From: an uncultured Christensenellaceae bacterium
Lineage (GTDB): Bacteria > Bacillota > Clostridia > Christensenellales > UBA3700
Direction of reading: 5' to 3'
Assembly: GCA_944380285.1 (NCBI GenBank)
Contig: CALWGZ010000007.1
Span: 52,613-116,612 of the forward strand
Length of the DNA stretch: 64,000 nt
Under the pieces are notes generated by a model. It did not search any database, was not told the DNA's origin, and worked only from the letters and a program-made list of their open reading frames with translations. Shown piece after piece: positions 37,245 through 47,783 of the stretch (positions are counted from its first letter, which is position 1; each line of letters begins with the position of its first letter). Both the position numbers and the translations under genes were made by a program.

Positions 37245-37432
37245 TTATTGATTGTTTTACAAGCGGTTTGTGCTTTCGCACTGTTTGTTGAGTAACCAAC
37301 TCATAAGATCGAGCGAACTCGATCACAATAAGGCAACTTGCGTTGCGATCGGCAGTGGACCCGGCTGTCCGTATGGCCTTATCCTTGCGGGAGGTCCGAA
37401 TATTTGCATGGATACTCTGTGATATCCCATGT
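37245..37432 (-). ncRNA. Structured RNA before speD, probably raiA-type
   Basis: From the promoter start site the RNA has a hairpin at its 5' end (37407-37431), the segments GGACC/GGGTCC and GATAAGGC/GCCTTATT that can pair in an interleaved way (pseudoknot), then a perfect GATCGAG-UUCG-CTCGATC hairpin (37307-37324), a TGAGT/ACTCA hairpin and a GTGC-GAAA-GCAC hairpin (37270-37281). Four hairpins with stable tetraloops show selection on RNA structure. The segment CATACGGACAGCCGGGTC recalls the raiA RNA of Clostridia from memory; this needs a covariance search. It might instead be a leader of the polyamine operon. Confidence 0.6.
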
Positions 37433-37438
37433 ACCCCT

Positions 37439-37467
37439 ATTGTAACCAAAAGAAAGGGATAAGTCAA
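37439..37467 (-). promoter_or_regulatory. Promoter of the structured RNA and polyamine operon
   Basis: TTGACT (37462-37467) and TACAAT (37439-37444) with 17-base spacing. The speD start codon is about 300 bases downstream, the structured RNA lying between. Confidence 0.85.
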
Positions 37468-37481
37468 CTATATCGACAAAT

Positions 37482-37514
37482 AAAAAACGCGCGCGCCGAA
37501 ACGCACGCGCTTTT
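37482..37514 (-). terminator. Terminator after the GPH symporter gene
   Basis: A GCGCGTGC/GCGCGCGC stem followed by TTTTTT on the minus strand lies between the symporter stop and the promoter of the structured RNA. Confidence 0.8.
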
Positions 37515-37528
37515 CATGAACCGGTCTC

Positions 37529-38989
37529 TCATTCCGCAAACTTTCCGCCGCCGTGAGAGGCACTGTCGGCGGTATCGACGGCTGCGCTCTCGCCGCTTAC
37601 GTCGTCTTCCGCCGCGGCGCGGCGCTTGGCAAGCTCCTCTTTGATCGCATTGAAGCGGTCGCGCCCCATGTTCGCCCTGTGCGAAAAGACGATAGAGACA
37701 AGGAAGATAACGCCGGGAAGCACGCCGAGCACGACGCGCACCGCCATAAGCGCGCTGTCGGGCTGATCGATCACCGTGCCGTCCATGCTCTCGGTGTAGC
37801 CGAACGCCTCGAGTACGAGCGATACGAGCGCGATGGATACGCCGCTGGCGATCTTGTACATGAATTGAGTTATGCCGTAGTAGGCGCCCTCGCGGCGGAC
37901 GCCGTTGACGTACTCGTCCACCTCTATGACATCGGGCACGCCCGCATAGGGCAAGATCTGTATAGCCGACATCCCGACCCCTGCGAACACACACAAAAGC
38001 ACCGTCGACCAGACCGTCTCTGCCGGCACGAAGATCGCGAACAACAGCACGAACGCCATGTACACGCATGCGACGACGTAGACCTTGTGCTTGTTGTACT
38101 TCTCGCTGAGCTTGACCCATAGTGCGGACGACGCTATCGCGCAGACGAGCGGAATCGCAACAAAGATCATCGCCATCGCGCCGCCGCCGAAGCCGAGCGA
38201 GTCGTTGATGAAGAACATGAACACCGCCATGATGATGTCAAACCCGACCATGCTGAGCAGGTAGCACATCATGATGTTGCGGAACTCGGGCAGCTTGAAA
38301 AATTCTTTGAGCGTGGTGAAAAAGCCCTTGTCGTTCTCGGGCGCGTCGGACACGCGCTCTTTGATGTTGTAGCCGCTGAAAAACATGATCGCGACCGCAA
38401 TCGCCGCAAATATGCCCGCGGCGAGAAGATAGGCGCGCTTGCTGTCGCCGAATATGCCGTAAAACACGCTCTCGACGCCGTCCGCAAGCAGCGCGAACAC
38501 CGCCGCGCCGATGATGAGACCGACGTTGGCAAGCGCAATACGGATGCCGTTGAGCGAAGTCCTCTCATCATAGTCGTCCGTCATGTTGGCGGTAACGGAG
38601 TTGTACGGAATGTAGACGACCGTCCATGCGGTGTTGAACAGCATGTAGGCAAAGGTGTAGTACAGCATTTTTTCCCATTGTTGATCGGCGCCGCCCGGCA
38701 CCAGCCAAAGCAACAGAAAACACAGCCCGTACGGCAGCGCGCCGAACAGCATATATACCCTGCGCTTGCCCCACTTGCTTCGAGTCTTGTCGGTGATGCG
38801 CCCCATCAGGTAGTCGGTGATCGCGTCCCACGCCTTGGCGATGAGGAACACCGCCGACGCCAGCCCGGGCGAAAGCCCGCCGACATTGACGAAAAAGTAA
38901 AGCAAATAGAAGGAGATCGCCGCGAACAAAATGTTGGCGGACAGATCCCCGAGACCATAACAGACCTTTTCTTTAACGGACAATTTCAT
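37529..38989 (-). CDS. GPH-family sugar:cation symporter (MFS)
   Basis: The 486-residue product has 12 predicted membrane helices and the GPH-type loop GRITDKTRSKWGKRR after helix 2. The family moves glycosides, pentosides or hexuronides with a cation; the substrate cannot be told. The C-terminal 40 residues are hydrophilic and acidic. The start was set at MKLSVKEKVCYG. No sugar enzymes adjoin it. Confidence 0.85.
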   Translation of the reverse strand: MKLSVKEKVCYGLGDLSANILFAAISFYLLYFFVNVGGLSPGLASAVFLIAKAWDAITDYLMGRITDKTRSKWGKRRVYMLFGALPYGLCFLLLWLVPGGADQQWEKMLYYTFAYMLFNTAWTVVYIPYNSVTANMTDDYDERTSLNGIRIALANVGLIIGAAVFALLADGVESVFYGIFGDSKRAYLLAAGIFAAIAVAIMFFSGYNIKERVSDAPENDKGFFTTLKEFFKLPEFRNIMMCYLLSMVGFDIIMAVFMFFINDSLGFGGGAMAMIFVAIPLVCAIASSALWVKLSEKYNKHKVYVVACVYMAFVLLFAIFVPAETVWSTVLLCVFAGVGMSAIQILPYAGVPDVIEVDEYVNGVRREGAYYGITQFMYKIASGVSIALVSLVLEAFGYTESMDGTVIDQPDSALMAVRVVLGVLPGVIFLVSIVFSHRANMGRDRFNAIKEELAKRRAAAEDDVSGESAAVDTADSASHGGGKFAE

Positions 38990-39035
38990 ATTCGCACGCG
39001 CGGCAGAGCCGCTCTCCTCTCTTGTATCCGTATCG

Positions 39036-39065
39036 ATTATACCACTTGCAAGCCGTCTCGCGCAA
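39036..39065 (-). promoter_or_regulatory. Probable promoter of the GPH symporter gene
   Basis: TATAAT (39036-39041) preceded by TTGCGC (39060-39065) at 18 bases on the minus strand; the -35 is weak. Confidence 0.6.
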
Positions 39066-39112
39066 TGCCCTTGCAAAAATTTCGCAATTTTCGCCGCGTG
39101 AGCGATTTTCCT

Positions 39113-39140
39113 TTGTTTTCGGCGCGGTTTGTGCTATCAT
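39113..39140 (+). promoter_or_regulatory. Probable promoter of gltX
   Basis: TTGTTT (39113-39118) and TATCAT (39135-39140), 16 bases apart, in the short space between the divergent symporter and gltX genes. Confidence 0.5.
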
Positions 39141-39161
39141 AATAGAAACACGCGAGGTATT

Positions 39162-40610
39162 ATGGAAAAAGTAAGAACGAGATTCGCCCCCTCTCCCACG
39201 GGCTTTATGCATATCGGCAACCTGCGTACCTGCCTGTACGCCTACCTCTACGCCAAAAAGCGCGGCGGCACCTTCGTGCTGCGCATTGAGGACACCGACC
39301 GCGAACGCTACGTCGAAGGCGCGGTCGACGTCATCTACCGCACCCTCGAGACCGCCGGCATCTCCCACGACGAAGGCCCCGACAAGGACGGCGGCTACGG
39401 CCCCTATATCCAAAGCGAACGCAAGCCCCTCTATCTCGAATATGCGAAAAAGCTGGTCGAGACGGGCGGCGCGTACTATTGCTTTTGCACAAAAGAGCGC
39501 CTCGCCACCCTCGGCGGCGAAAACGGCGTACACAAGTATGACAAACATTGCCTGAGCCTGTCCAAAGAAGAGGTCGAGGCGCGCCTCGCCGCAGGCGAAC
39601 CGTACGTCATCCGCCAAAACGTCCCCACCGAGGGCGTGAGCGAATATGACGACATGGTGTTCGGGCACATCGCCGTCCCCAACGCCGACATGGAGGACAA
39701 CATCCTCATCAAGTCGGACGGCATGCCGACCTACAACTTCGCCAACGTCGTCGACGACCACCTGATGCACATCAACTACGTCATCCGCGGCATGGAATAT
39801 CTCTCCTCCACTCCCAAATACAATCTGCTCTACGATTCGTTCGGCTGGGAGAGACCGCACTATATGCACCTGCCGCCCATCATGAAGGACGCGCAGCGCA
39901 AGCTGTCCAAGCGCTACGGCGACGCCAACTTCGAGGACTTCCTCGCAAAGGGTTATCTGCCCGAGGCGATCGTCAACTACATCGCGCTGCTCGGCTGGAG
40001 CCCAAAAAACGACCGCGAAAAATTGAGCATGGACGAATTGATCGAACTGTTCGACGTCGACGGCATCTCCAAGTCGCCGTCCATCTTCGACGAGGCAAAG
40101 ATGCGCTGGCTCAACGGCGAATACATCAAGGAGATGACCCCCGAGAAGTTCGTCGAGCGCGCGCGCAAATTCCTGGACGAGAGCGCGGTCGCCGGCAAAT
40201 ACGACTATCTCAAAGTCGCAAAATTGCTCATCCCCCGCGTCGAGATCTTGTCCGAGATCCCCGAAAAGGTGGAGTGCCTGCGCTCGTTCGGCAAGTACGA
40301 CCCGACGATGTTCGAACACAAAAAGATGAAGATCACGATGCCGCTCGCGCTCGAAGTGCTGCAAAAGTGCGCCGAACTGCTCCCCTCCGTCGACGAGTGG
40401 ACGGACGAGTCGCTCAAAGCCGCGCTCAACGCGCTCGCCGAAAGAGAGGGCAAAAAGACGGGTCAGATCTATCTGCCCCTCCGCCTCGCGATCACCGGCG
40501 CGGCGACCACCCCCGGCGGCGCGACCGAGATGGCGGAATTGCTGGGCAAAGAAGAGAGCCTCAAACGCCTCGACTTCTCGATCGGCTTGCTCAAAGAGGC
40601 GCTGGCATGA
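39162..40610 (+). CDS. gltX: Glutamyl-tRNA synthetase
   Basis: The 482-residue class I synthetase has FAPSPTGFMHIGNLRT (HIGH motif as HIGN) and RKLSKRYGD (KMSKS equivalent). It charges tRNA-Glu, and in many Firmicutes also tRNA-Gln with later amidation. The start was set at MEKVRTRFAPSP with GAGGT upstream. It overlaps trmL. Confidence 0.96.
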   Translation: MEKVRTRFAPSPTGFMHIGNLRTCLYAYLYAKKRGGTFVLRIEDTDRERYVEGAVDVIYRTLETAGISHDEGPDKDGGYGPYIQSERKPLYLEYAKKLVETGGAYYCFCTKERLATLGGENGVHKYDKHCLSLSKEEVEARLAAGEPYVIRQNVPTEGVSEYDDMVFGHIAVPNADMEDNILIKSDGMPTYNFANVVDDHLMHINYVIRGMEYLSSTPKYNLLYDSFGWERPHYMHLPPIMKDAQRKLSKRYGDANFEDFLAKGYLPEAIVNYIALLGWSPKNDREKLSMDELIELFDVDGISKSPSIFDEAKMRWLNGEYIKEMTPEKFVERARKFLDESAVAGKYDYLKVAKLLIPRVEILSEIPEKVECLRSFGKYDPTMFEHKKMKITMPLALEVLQKCAELLPSVDEWTDESLKAALNALAEREGKKTGQIYLPLRLAITGAATTPGGATEMAELLGKEESLKRLDFSIGLLKEALA

Positions 40611-41161
40611 TCAACGTCGTCTTGGTCAACCCCGAGATCCCCAACAATACCGGCAACATCGTCCGCACCTGCGCGGCGACCGGCGCGGTCCTGCACGTCA
40701 TCGAGCCGTGCGGATTCAGCTGGGAAGACAAATACCTCAAACGCAGCGGTCTCGACTATTGGGAGATCTCGGACGTGCGCAGATATCCCGACATGCACGC
40801 CTTCCTCGCCGCAAACTTCGGCGACAAGGCGGCGGACACAGGCGACGTCCCGACCGACCTCAAAGTGACGAAGACAAACACGGGCACGCAATTTTTGTAC
40901 GCGTCGACCAAGTCTAAGCGCACCCATTGCGAGGTGAATTACCAAAGAGATTGCTACGTCTTTTTCGGCAGGGAGACAAAGGGACTGCCCGAGGACATCC
41001 TGCACGCCAATTACGACGATTGCGTGCGCATACCTATGCGCGCAAACGCGCGCTCGCTCAACCTCGCCAACAGCGTGGCGATCATCGTCTACGAATATCT
41101 CCGGCAGCACGACTTCGCCGGCTTGAAAGAAGACGGCAAATTGACGCAATACGAAGATTGA
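40607..41161 (+). CDS. trmL: tRNA (cytidine/uridine-34 2'-O)-methyltransferase
   Basis: The 184-residue SPOUT enzyme begins MINVVLVNPEIPNNTGNIVR and has YVFFGRETKGLPEDIL and PMRANARSLNLANSVAI, the knot and dimer motifs of TrmL. It is about 30 residues longer than usual because of an insertion near residues 65-95. The ATG overlaps the gltX stop (ATGA). Confidence 0.93.
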   Translation: MINVVLVNPEIPNNTGNIVRTCAATGAVLHVIEPCGFSWEDKYLKRSGLDYWEISDVRRYPDMHAFLAANFGDKAADTGDVPTDLKVTKTNTGTQFLYASTKSKRTHCEVNYQRDCYVFFGRETKGLPEDILHANYDDCVRIPMRANARSLNLANSVAIIVYEYLRQHDFAGLKEDGKLTQYED

Positions 41162-41190
41162 AAAAGCTGGGCGAACCGCCCCGCTTTTTT
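41161..41190 (+). terminator. Terminator of the gltX-trmL operon
   Basis: AAAAGC-GGGCG pairs with the GCCC-GCTTTT side (one bulge each) and ends in six T residues on the plus strand. Confidence 0.85.
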
Positions 41191-41337
41191 GCGTCAGTGA
41201 ATTCAAGTTAAGTGCAACACTTTTGCAATTCTTGTTCAAACAAGTCTACCGGCGTTTTGCAGTTTAGCCTTTTTCTCTGTTTTGAGATCGGCTCCGCGCT
41301 CGATCGACCTTCACGCTTGACTCAAACCGCTGCTCGC

Positions 41338-41365
41338 GAAAAAGGCGCGGCTCGTAAGAACCGCG
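41338..41365 (-). terminator. Terminator of the hydrogenase operon
   Basis: Minus-strand CGCGGTTC-TTAC-GAGCCGCG stem followed by CCTTTTT, about 50 bases after hydA. A GGACGG/CCGTCC hairpin precedes it. Confidence 0.75.
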
Positions 41366-41415
41366 TCTTTTCTTCTGCATGGGACGGCTCGGGGACCGTC
41401 CTTTTCTTGGCTGTA

Positions 41416-43152
41416 TCAGACCTTCTTGTCCGCCTTGTAGGACGTGTGAAGGAGCTTGTGCGCCTTGGCGCTGTTGGGGAAGCCGAAGTAGTCGTCATAG
41501 ATGACGTTCATCACCGGCGAGTCGGACGAACGGCGCAATTTGTTGGTCGCGTCCGACGTGTAGAGAGCCTTTGCCCTCGCCTCTTTGAGCTCGGTGGAAT
41601 TGCGGACGCTGTCCGAGAGCGTCGGCTGTCCGCCGCCGTTGACGCAGCCGCCCGGGCACGCCATTATCTCGATGAAATCGTACTTCTTCTCGCCCGACTT
41701 GACTTGCTCGACGATCTTGCGCGCGTTGGAAAGCCCCGACGCGACCGCGACCTTGATCGGGTGTCCGGCGACGAGATAGGTCGCCTCTTTGATCGGTTCG
41801 GCGCCGCGCACGCTGAAGAAGTCGAGCACCTCAAAGCTGCCGTCCAGCATATGAGCCGCCGCCCTCAACGCCGCCTCCATGACGCCGCCCGTCGCGCCGA
41901 AGATCGCGCCGCCGCCCGACGCCAATGCGAACGGATTGTCAAATTCTTCGTCGGGAAGCTCGGCGAACTTGATGCCCGCGGTCTTGATCATGCGCGCAAG
42001 TTCGCGCGTCGTCAACGCCGCGTCGACGTCGTCCTTCATCTCCTCGCGCGTGCACTCGTATTTCTTCGCCGTGCACGGGATGATGCTGACGACGTAGAGG
42101 TTCTTGGGATCGATGCCGTTCTTTTCGCACCAATAGCTTTTGAGCAACGCGCCGAACATTTGCTGCGGCGACTTGCAGGTCGAAAGGTGCGGGATCATCT
42201 CGGGATAGGTCTGTTCGACGAACTTGATCCACCCCGGACAGCACGACGTGAACATCGGCAGCGGCTTGCCCGTCTTGATGCGGTTGATCAGCTCGCTCGC
42301 CTCCTCCATGATCGTGAGGTCGGCGGTGACGTCCATGTTGAACACCGCGTCCGGACCCAGCCTGCGGATCGCCGCGACCATCTTGCCCTCGACGTTGGTG
42401 CCGACAGGCATGTCGAACGCCTCGCCCAGCGTCGCCCTGATCGACGGCGCGGTGAAGAACACCACCTTTTTGGACGGATCGGAAAGCGCCGCCCATACGT
42501 CGCCCGTCGTCGTCCTCTCGGACAGCGCGCCGACAGGGCACGCGACGATGCATTGCCCGCAGCCCACGCACGGCGAATCGACGAGCGGTCTGTCGAACGC
42601 GCTGCCGATGTGGACGTGGAAGCCCCTGCCGATCGGACCTATCGCGTTGACGCTCTGCTTGCGGCACGCGGCGACGCAACGCATGCAATTGATGCATTTG
42701 TCGTTGTCGCGGACGACGTACGGCGTCGACATGTCGATGGGCAAGACGAAGTCCTCGCCCTTGAACCTATCCTCGTCGACGTAGTAGCCGAGCGACAATT
42801 TTTGAAGTTCGCAATTGTGGTTGCGCTCGCACGAAAGACACTTCTTTTTGTGCTTGCTGAGAATGAGTTCGAGCGTCAACTTGCGCGAACGGCGGCACTT
42901 CTCGGTGTTGGTGCGCACCTCCATGCCCTCCGCGACCGGATAGACGCACGCCGCGACAAGCCCTCTCGCGCCCGTCGCCTCGACCACGCACATGCGGCAC
43001 GAACCGACGCAGCTGACGTCTTTGAGATAGCACAGCGTCGGGATCTCGATATGAGCCTTGCGCGCCGCCTGCAATATCGTCGTCCCCTCGGGAACGGTGA
43101 CCGCTATGCCGTTGATCTTGAGATTGACCATTTTTTGCTGAACGTTTTCCAT
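41416..43152 (-). CDS. hydA: [FeFe]-hydrogenase catalytic subunit HydA
   Basis: The 578-residue product has an N-terminal [2Fe-2S] domain (Cys41, Cys52, Cys55, Cys69), a His-Cys [4Fe-4S] region, two [4Fe-4S] motifs (CINCMRCVAAC and CVGCGQCIVAC), and the H-cluster motifs TSCCPGW, PCTAKKYE and ACPGGCVNGGGQ. This layout is that of group A3 enzymes in trimeric NAD-dependent, electron-bifurcating hydrogenases. It reduces protons or oxidises H2. The maturases HydE, HydF and HydG are not in this window. Confidence 0.95.
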   Translation of the reverse strand: MENVQQKMVNLKINGIAVTVPEGTTILQAARKAHIEIPTLCYLKDVSCVGSCRMCVVEATGARGLVAACVYPVAEGMEVRTNTEKCRRSRKLTLELILSKHKKKCLSCERNHNCELQKLSLGYYVDEDRFKGEDFVLPIDMSTPYVVRDNDKCINCMRCVAACRKQSVNAIGPIGRGFHVHIGSAFDRPLVDSPCVGCGQCIVACPVGALSERTTTGDVWAALSDPSKKVVFFTAPSIRATLGEAFDMPVGTNVEGKMVAAIRRLGPDAVFNMDVTADLTIMEEASELINRIKTGKPLPMFTSCCPGWIKFVEQTYPEMIPHLSTCKSPQQMFGALLKSYWCEKNGIDPKNLYVVSIIPCTAKKYECTREEMKDDVDAALTTRELARMIKTAGIKFAELPDEEFDNPFALASGGGAIFGATGGVMEAALRAAAHMLDGSFEVLDFFSVRGAEPIKEATYLVAGHPIKVAVASGLSNARKIVEQVKSGEKKYDFIEIMACPGGCVNGGGQPTLSDSVRNSTELKEARAKALYTSDATNKLRRSSDSPVMNVIYDDYFGFPNSAKAHKLLHTSYKADKKV

Positions 43153-43156
43153 ACCG

Positions 43157-45049
<1,893 letters not shown>

Positions 45050-45050
45050 C

Positions 45051-45545
45051 TCACGCCTCCCTGTACTTGGCGATGATCGCCTTGACCTTGCCCGGTTCGA
45101 GCTTGCCGTAAACTTCGTCGTCGATCATCATGACCGGCGCAAGTCCGCACGCGCCCACGCAGCGGCAGCTGTCGATCGAGAACAAGCCGTCCTCGGTGCA
45201 CTCGCCGCACTTGATCCCCAACTCCTTTTCGACAGCTTCCAAGATCTTGTCCGACCCCTTGACGTAACAAGCTGTGCCGAGACATACGCTGATGCGGTGT
45301 TTGCCCTTGGGCGTCAACGAAAATTGCGAATAAAAAGTGGCCACCCCATAGACCTCGGAAAGCGAGACGCCCATGCCTTCGGCAATGATCGTCTGCACCT
45401 CGATCGGGAGATAGCCATAAATGCCCTGCGCGCGCTGCAAGACGTGCACCAAGCTGCCGGGGATGTGCTTTGACTCCTCGATGACGGCTTGAAGCTCCGC
45501 TTTCTGCGCGGCGGTGCCGTGGAAAGTCGATTTCTTTTCGCTCAT
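45051..45545 (-). CDS. hydC: Hydrogenase NuoE-like subunit HydC
   Basis: The 164-residue product has the NuoE-type [2Fe-2S] motif: CLGTACYVKG then SCRCVGACGLAPV. It completes the HydABC complex and comes first in the operon. GAGGAG lies upstream of the ATG. It is one base before hydB. Confidence 0.95.
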   Translation of the reverse strand: MSEKKSTFHGTAAQKAELQAVIEESKHIPGSLVHVLQRAQGIYGYLPIEVQTIIAEGMGVSLSEVYGVATFYSQFSLTPKGKHRISVCLGTACYVKGSDKILEAVEKELGIKCGECTEDGLFSIDSCRCVGACGLAPVMMIDDEVYGKLEPGKVKAIIAKYREA

Positions 45546-45555
45546 ATTCTCCTCA

Positions 45556-45581
45556 CCTTAAAAACGCGCCCCGAAGGGCTC
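45556..45581 (-). promoter_or_regulatory. Terminator-like hairpin in the hydC leader
   Basis: CGAGCCC-UUCG-GGGCGCG (one mismatch) followed by TTTTT, directly before the ribosome binding site of hydC. It could attenuate the operon. Confidence 0.45.
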
Positions 45582-45597
45582 GTTTATTATTTAACAA
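45580..45597 (-). promoter_or_regulatory. Possible Rex operator of the hydrogenase operon
   Basis: Minus-strand TTGTTAA-ATAA-TAAACGA agrees with the Rex consensus TTGTTAA-N4-TTAACAA at 12 of 14 positions. It lies between -10 and the hydC start. Rex is the NADH/NAD sensor that controls such hydrogenases in Clostridia. Confidence 0.5.
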
Positions 45598-45601
45598 TGT
45601 T

Positions 45602-45630
45602 ATTATAGCATACGCGCCCGCCCTTTTCAA
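45602..45630 (-). promoter_or_regulatory. Sigma-A promoter of hydCBA
   Basis: TTGAAA (45625-45630) and TATAAT (45602-45607) with 17-base spacing. Confidence 0.85.
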
Positions 45631-45733
45631 CAGCTTTGGGCAACAATTTGAAAAAGTTGCGCAAAGGAAACCTCTCCTTCCCGAAGACAAAAAAATGCGC
45701 CTTGCGGCGCAAAAACCGAATACAGGTCGCAAA

Positions 45734-46609
45734 TTATATGATCACAAAGTCGCCCGGAGTGACGAACAGCGCGCTGATGATCGCAAAGATCACCGCGAGC
45801 ACCACTTGGTGCAACACATACACCCACAGCGCGTGCCTGCCCCAAAACGAGAACGGCGCGTACCAATTGTACTCCCCAAGCCACGGCAAGAGCGAACGCC
45901 GCTTGGGATAGAGCACCGGCGCGACCGCCGCGCCTATCAGCATGTAGCCTGTCGTCGGAAACACCGGATAGTAGTCCGCAGACTTCACCGCAGCGGCGGA
46001 ATTGGGTGCGGCGCCCTTCATCCATTGCGCGAGCCAAAAGAAGGAGTCGTCGTCGGCAAACGCATACCTGTCCCTCTCGTAGACCTGCGTAAAGCCGTAG
46101 TCGATGAAGATGATCGCCAGCCCCAGCACCAGACAGACGAGCGCCGTCTTGTGCTTGTCGCCGCCGCAGCAGATGTCCACGATCACCCACAGCAGAATGG
46201 AGAACGCGAACATGTGCAATATGCCAAACGTGATCGGCGTTTCTATCAGCGTCGTGACGACGGTGATTATCCCCGCGAACAACGCGACCTCGACGCCCCT
46301 CTTGAAGTTGTTTTTGGAAAAAGAACAGGAAATGCCGCAAAGCAGCGCGAACAGCCAGACCACGATGTCCTGCACGGTGTAGCGCAGGTCGGAATGCCAA
46401 TATTCGCGCGCCCGCAAGATCAGCTCGCGCAAAAACTCGCTGTCCGTCGCCGCGTACCATGTGTTGCCGAACTGCAACGCGATGTCGTACATCGTGTGGT
46501 CGAACACCATGAGCAGCACGCATATGCCGCGCAGAAAGTCCAGCTCCCAAATGCGGGAACGCCTGCCGCCGAGCGCGCCTGACGTGATGTTCGATGCTCC
46601 GTTTCGCAT
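45734..46609 (-). CDS. Membrane acyltransferase-like protein (DUF1624/heparan-alpha-glucosaminide acetyltransferase type)
   Basis: The 291-residue product has about eight membrane helices and begins with LDFLRGICVLLMVFDHTMYD, the characteristic start of DUF1624/HGSNAT-type proteins, with FGILHMFAFSILLW in a later helix. Family members acetylate sugars across membranes; the substrate here is unknown. The ATG lies six bases after a TATAAT box, so the mRNA is probably leaderless. Confidence 0.8.
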   Translation of the reverse strand: MRNGASNITSGALGGRRSRIWELDFLRGICVLLMVFDHTMYDIALQFGNTWYAATDSEFLRELILRAREYWHSDLRYTVQDIVVWLFALLCGISCSFSKNNFKRGVEVALFAGIITVVTTLIETPITFGILHMFAFSILLWVIVDICCGGDKHKTALVCLVLGLAIIFIDYGFTQVYERDRYAFADDDSFFWLAQWMKGAAPNSAAAVKSADYYPVFPTTGYMLIGAAVAPVLYPKRRSLLPWLGEYNWYAPFSFWGRHALWVYVLHQVVLAVIFAIISALFVTPGDFVII

Positions 46610-46615
46610 ACGACG

Positions 46616-46644
46616 ATTATAGCACACGCACCACGGCAAGTCAA
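46616..46644 (-). promoter_or_regulatory. Promoter giving a leaderless mRNA
   Basis: TTGACT (46639-46644) and TATAAT (46616-46621) with 17-base spacing. The ATG of the acyltransferase-like gene starts seven bases after the -10 box, where transcription would begin. Confidence 0.75.
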
Positions 46645-46655
46645 ACCGCGCGATG

Positions 46656-47783
46656 TCATTTGGTGAAAACGTGCACGTCGACCGTCAATTCCAGCCGGTG
46701 CAAAAGCCCGTCGCCCTCCGCTCTTATCCGCGCGCCGTAGCGGCGGTACAGCACCTCGCGGAGCCCGAAGACGTCGCAATCCTTTTCGCGGCACGCCTCA
46801 AAACACGCGATGACCCTGTCCTCTATCGCCGCGGCGATCTGTTCGACCGCGCTCTCGTCGAGCACTCCGACCTGCCTTCCGCCCTCGGAATGCGGCTTCT
46901 CCGCCGGACGGCACATCACCGTCAGCTCGAGCTCCGCCTCCCTCTCGCCGACCGCGCGGAAGTCGGGGTGAGAATCCAAGATCACCGCGTCCAGCCGCCT
47001 GCCCTCCCCGTCCTCGTAGGGGATCGTACCGCTGTTGATGCGCTTGGTGCCGTACGACAGCCCCTTGCTCTCCTCGCCGTCCAGCCTCAGCGCATAGCCC
47101 TCGCGCGTCATCACTACGGTGTCGGTCAGTTCCAGACGATAGGCGTCGTCCGTCGCGTCGGGCGCGATCGAGCCGTCCTTCTCCTCTACCGCGGTGACCA
47201 GCGGCATGTAGCACGCGCCGCCCAACGTGAACCAATCGAAGTAATAGCGCTGCAACGTCATGGGGTTTTGCCCCGCCTCGTCGCGGTTGGACTGCAACAT
47301 TTCGAGCAGGTGATAGCTGACCGACTCGCCCACGGTCAGCTTTGTTTTCAGCAGCTCGCCCGCCTCGCCGGGCACGGCGACGAGAAGCGCAGTGTCGCGG
47401 ACGAGATCGGACTTGAAGATGTATTCGAGCGGCTCCTGCGGCCCCGCTTTGAGCAGATCCGTCCCGAACAATATCACGTCCGTATGCGCGAACGACGCCC
47501 TCAGCCCCGACCCGAGCGACAGGTTCTCGACCGCCTCGGCGACGGTCTCGCCCTTGCTGTGAAAGATCGCGAACTCGTCGCCGCCCGACGCGGTGCCCCC
47601 GTTTTGCGGCACTACGATCTGCGCGGTCAAAGTCAGGTCGCCGGGCGCGCCGTCCAGCGCGACTCCGACCACTATCGCCCGATCGAGCAGATTTATCCCC
47701 GACGACAGACTGCCCAGCAGCGCGAACATCACGAACAGCAGCGGGATCACCAGCCACTTGCGCGCGGACGGTTTGAGCTTCAT
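46656..47783 (-). CDS. gerAC: Ger(x)C-family germination protein lacking the lipobox Cys
   Basis: The 375-residue product begins with a hydrophobic segment and INLLDRAIVVGVALDG, the start of the GerAC N-domain. The usual Cys before the first Asp/Arg is absent (the sequence is LLGSLSSGINLLD), so lipid anchoring as in other GerAC proteins is unlikely; an uncleaved anchor is possible. It follows gerAB with a four-base overlap. Confidence 0.88.
   Translation of the reverse strand: MKLKPSARKWLVIPLLFVMFALLGSLSSGINLLDRAIVVGVALDGAPGDLTLTAQIVVPQNGGTASGGDEFAIFHSKGETVAEAVENLSLGSGLRASFAHTDVILFGTDLLKAGPQEPLEYIFKSDLVRDTALLVAVPGEAGELLKTKLTVGESVSYHLLEMLQSNRDEAGQNPMTLQRYYFDWFTLGGACYMPLVTAVEEKDGSIAPDATDDAYRLELTDTVVMTREGYALRLDGEESKGLSYGTKRINSGTIPYEDGEGRRLDAVILDSHPDFRAVGEREAELELTVMCRPAEKPHSEGGRQVGVLDESAVEQIAAAIEDRVIACFEACREKDCDVFGLREVLYRRYGARIRAEGDGLLHRLELTVDVHVFTK

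Noticed and set aside
37245..37432. T-box, S-box, tmRNA or RNase P RNA
   Set aside because: The conserved sequence elements of those RNAs are absent, so none of these labels is supported.
37210..37467. An 85-codon minus-strand open frame before speD
   Set aside because: It covers the promoter and the structured RNA and has no ribosome binding site; the hairpins explain the sequence better.
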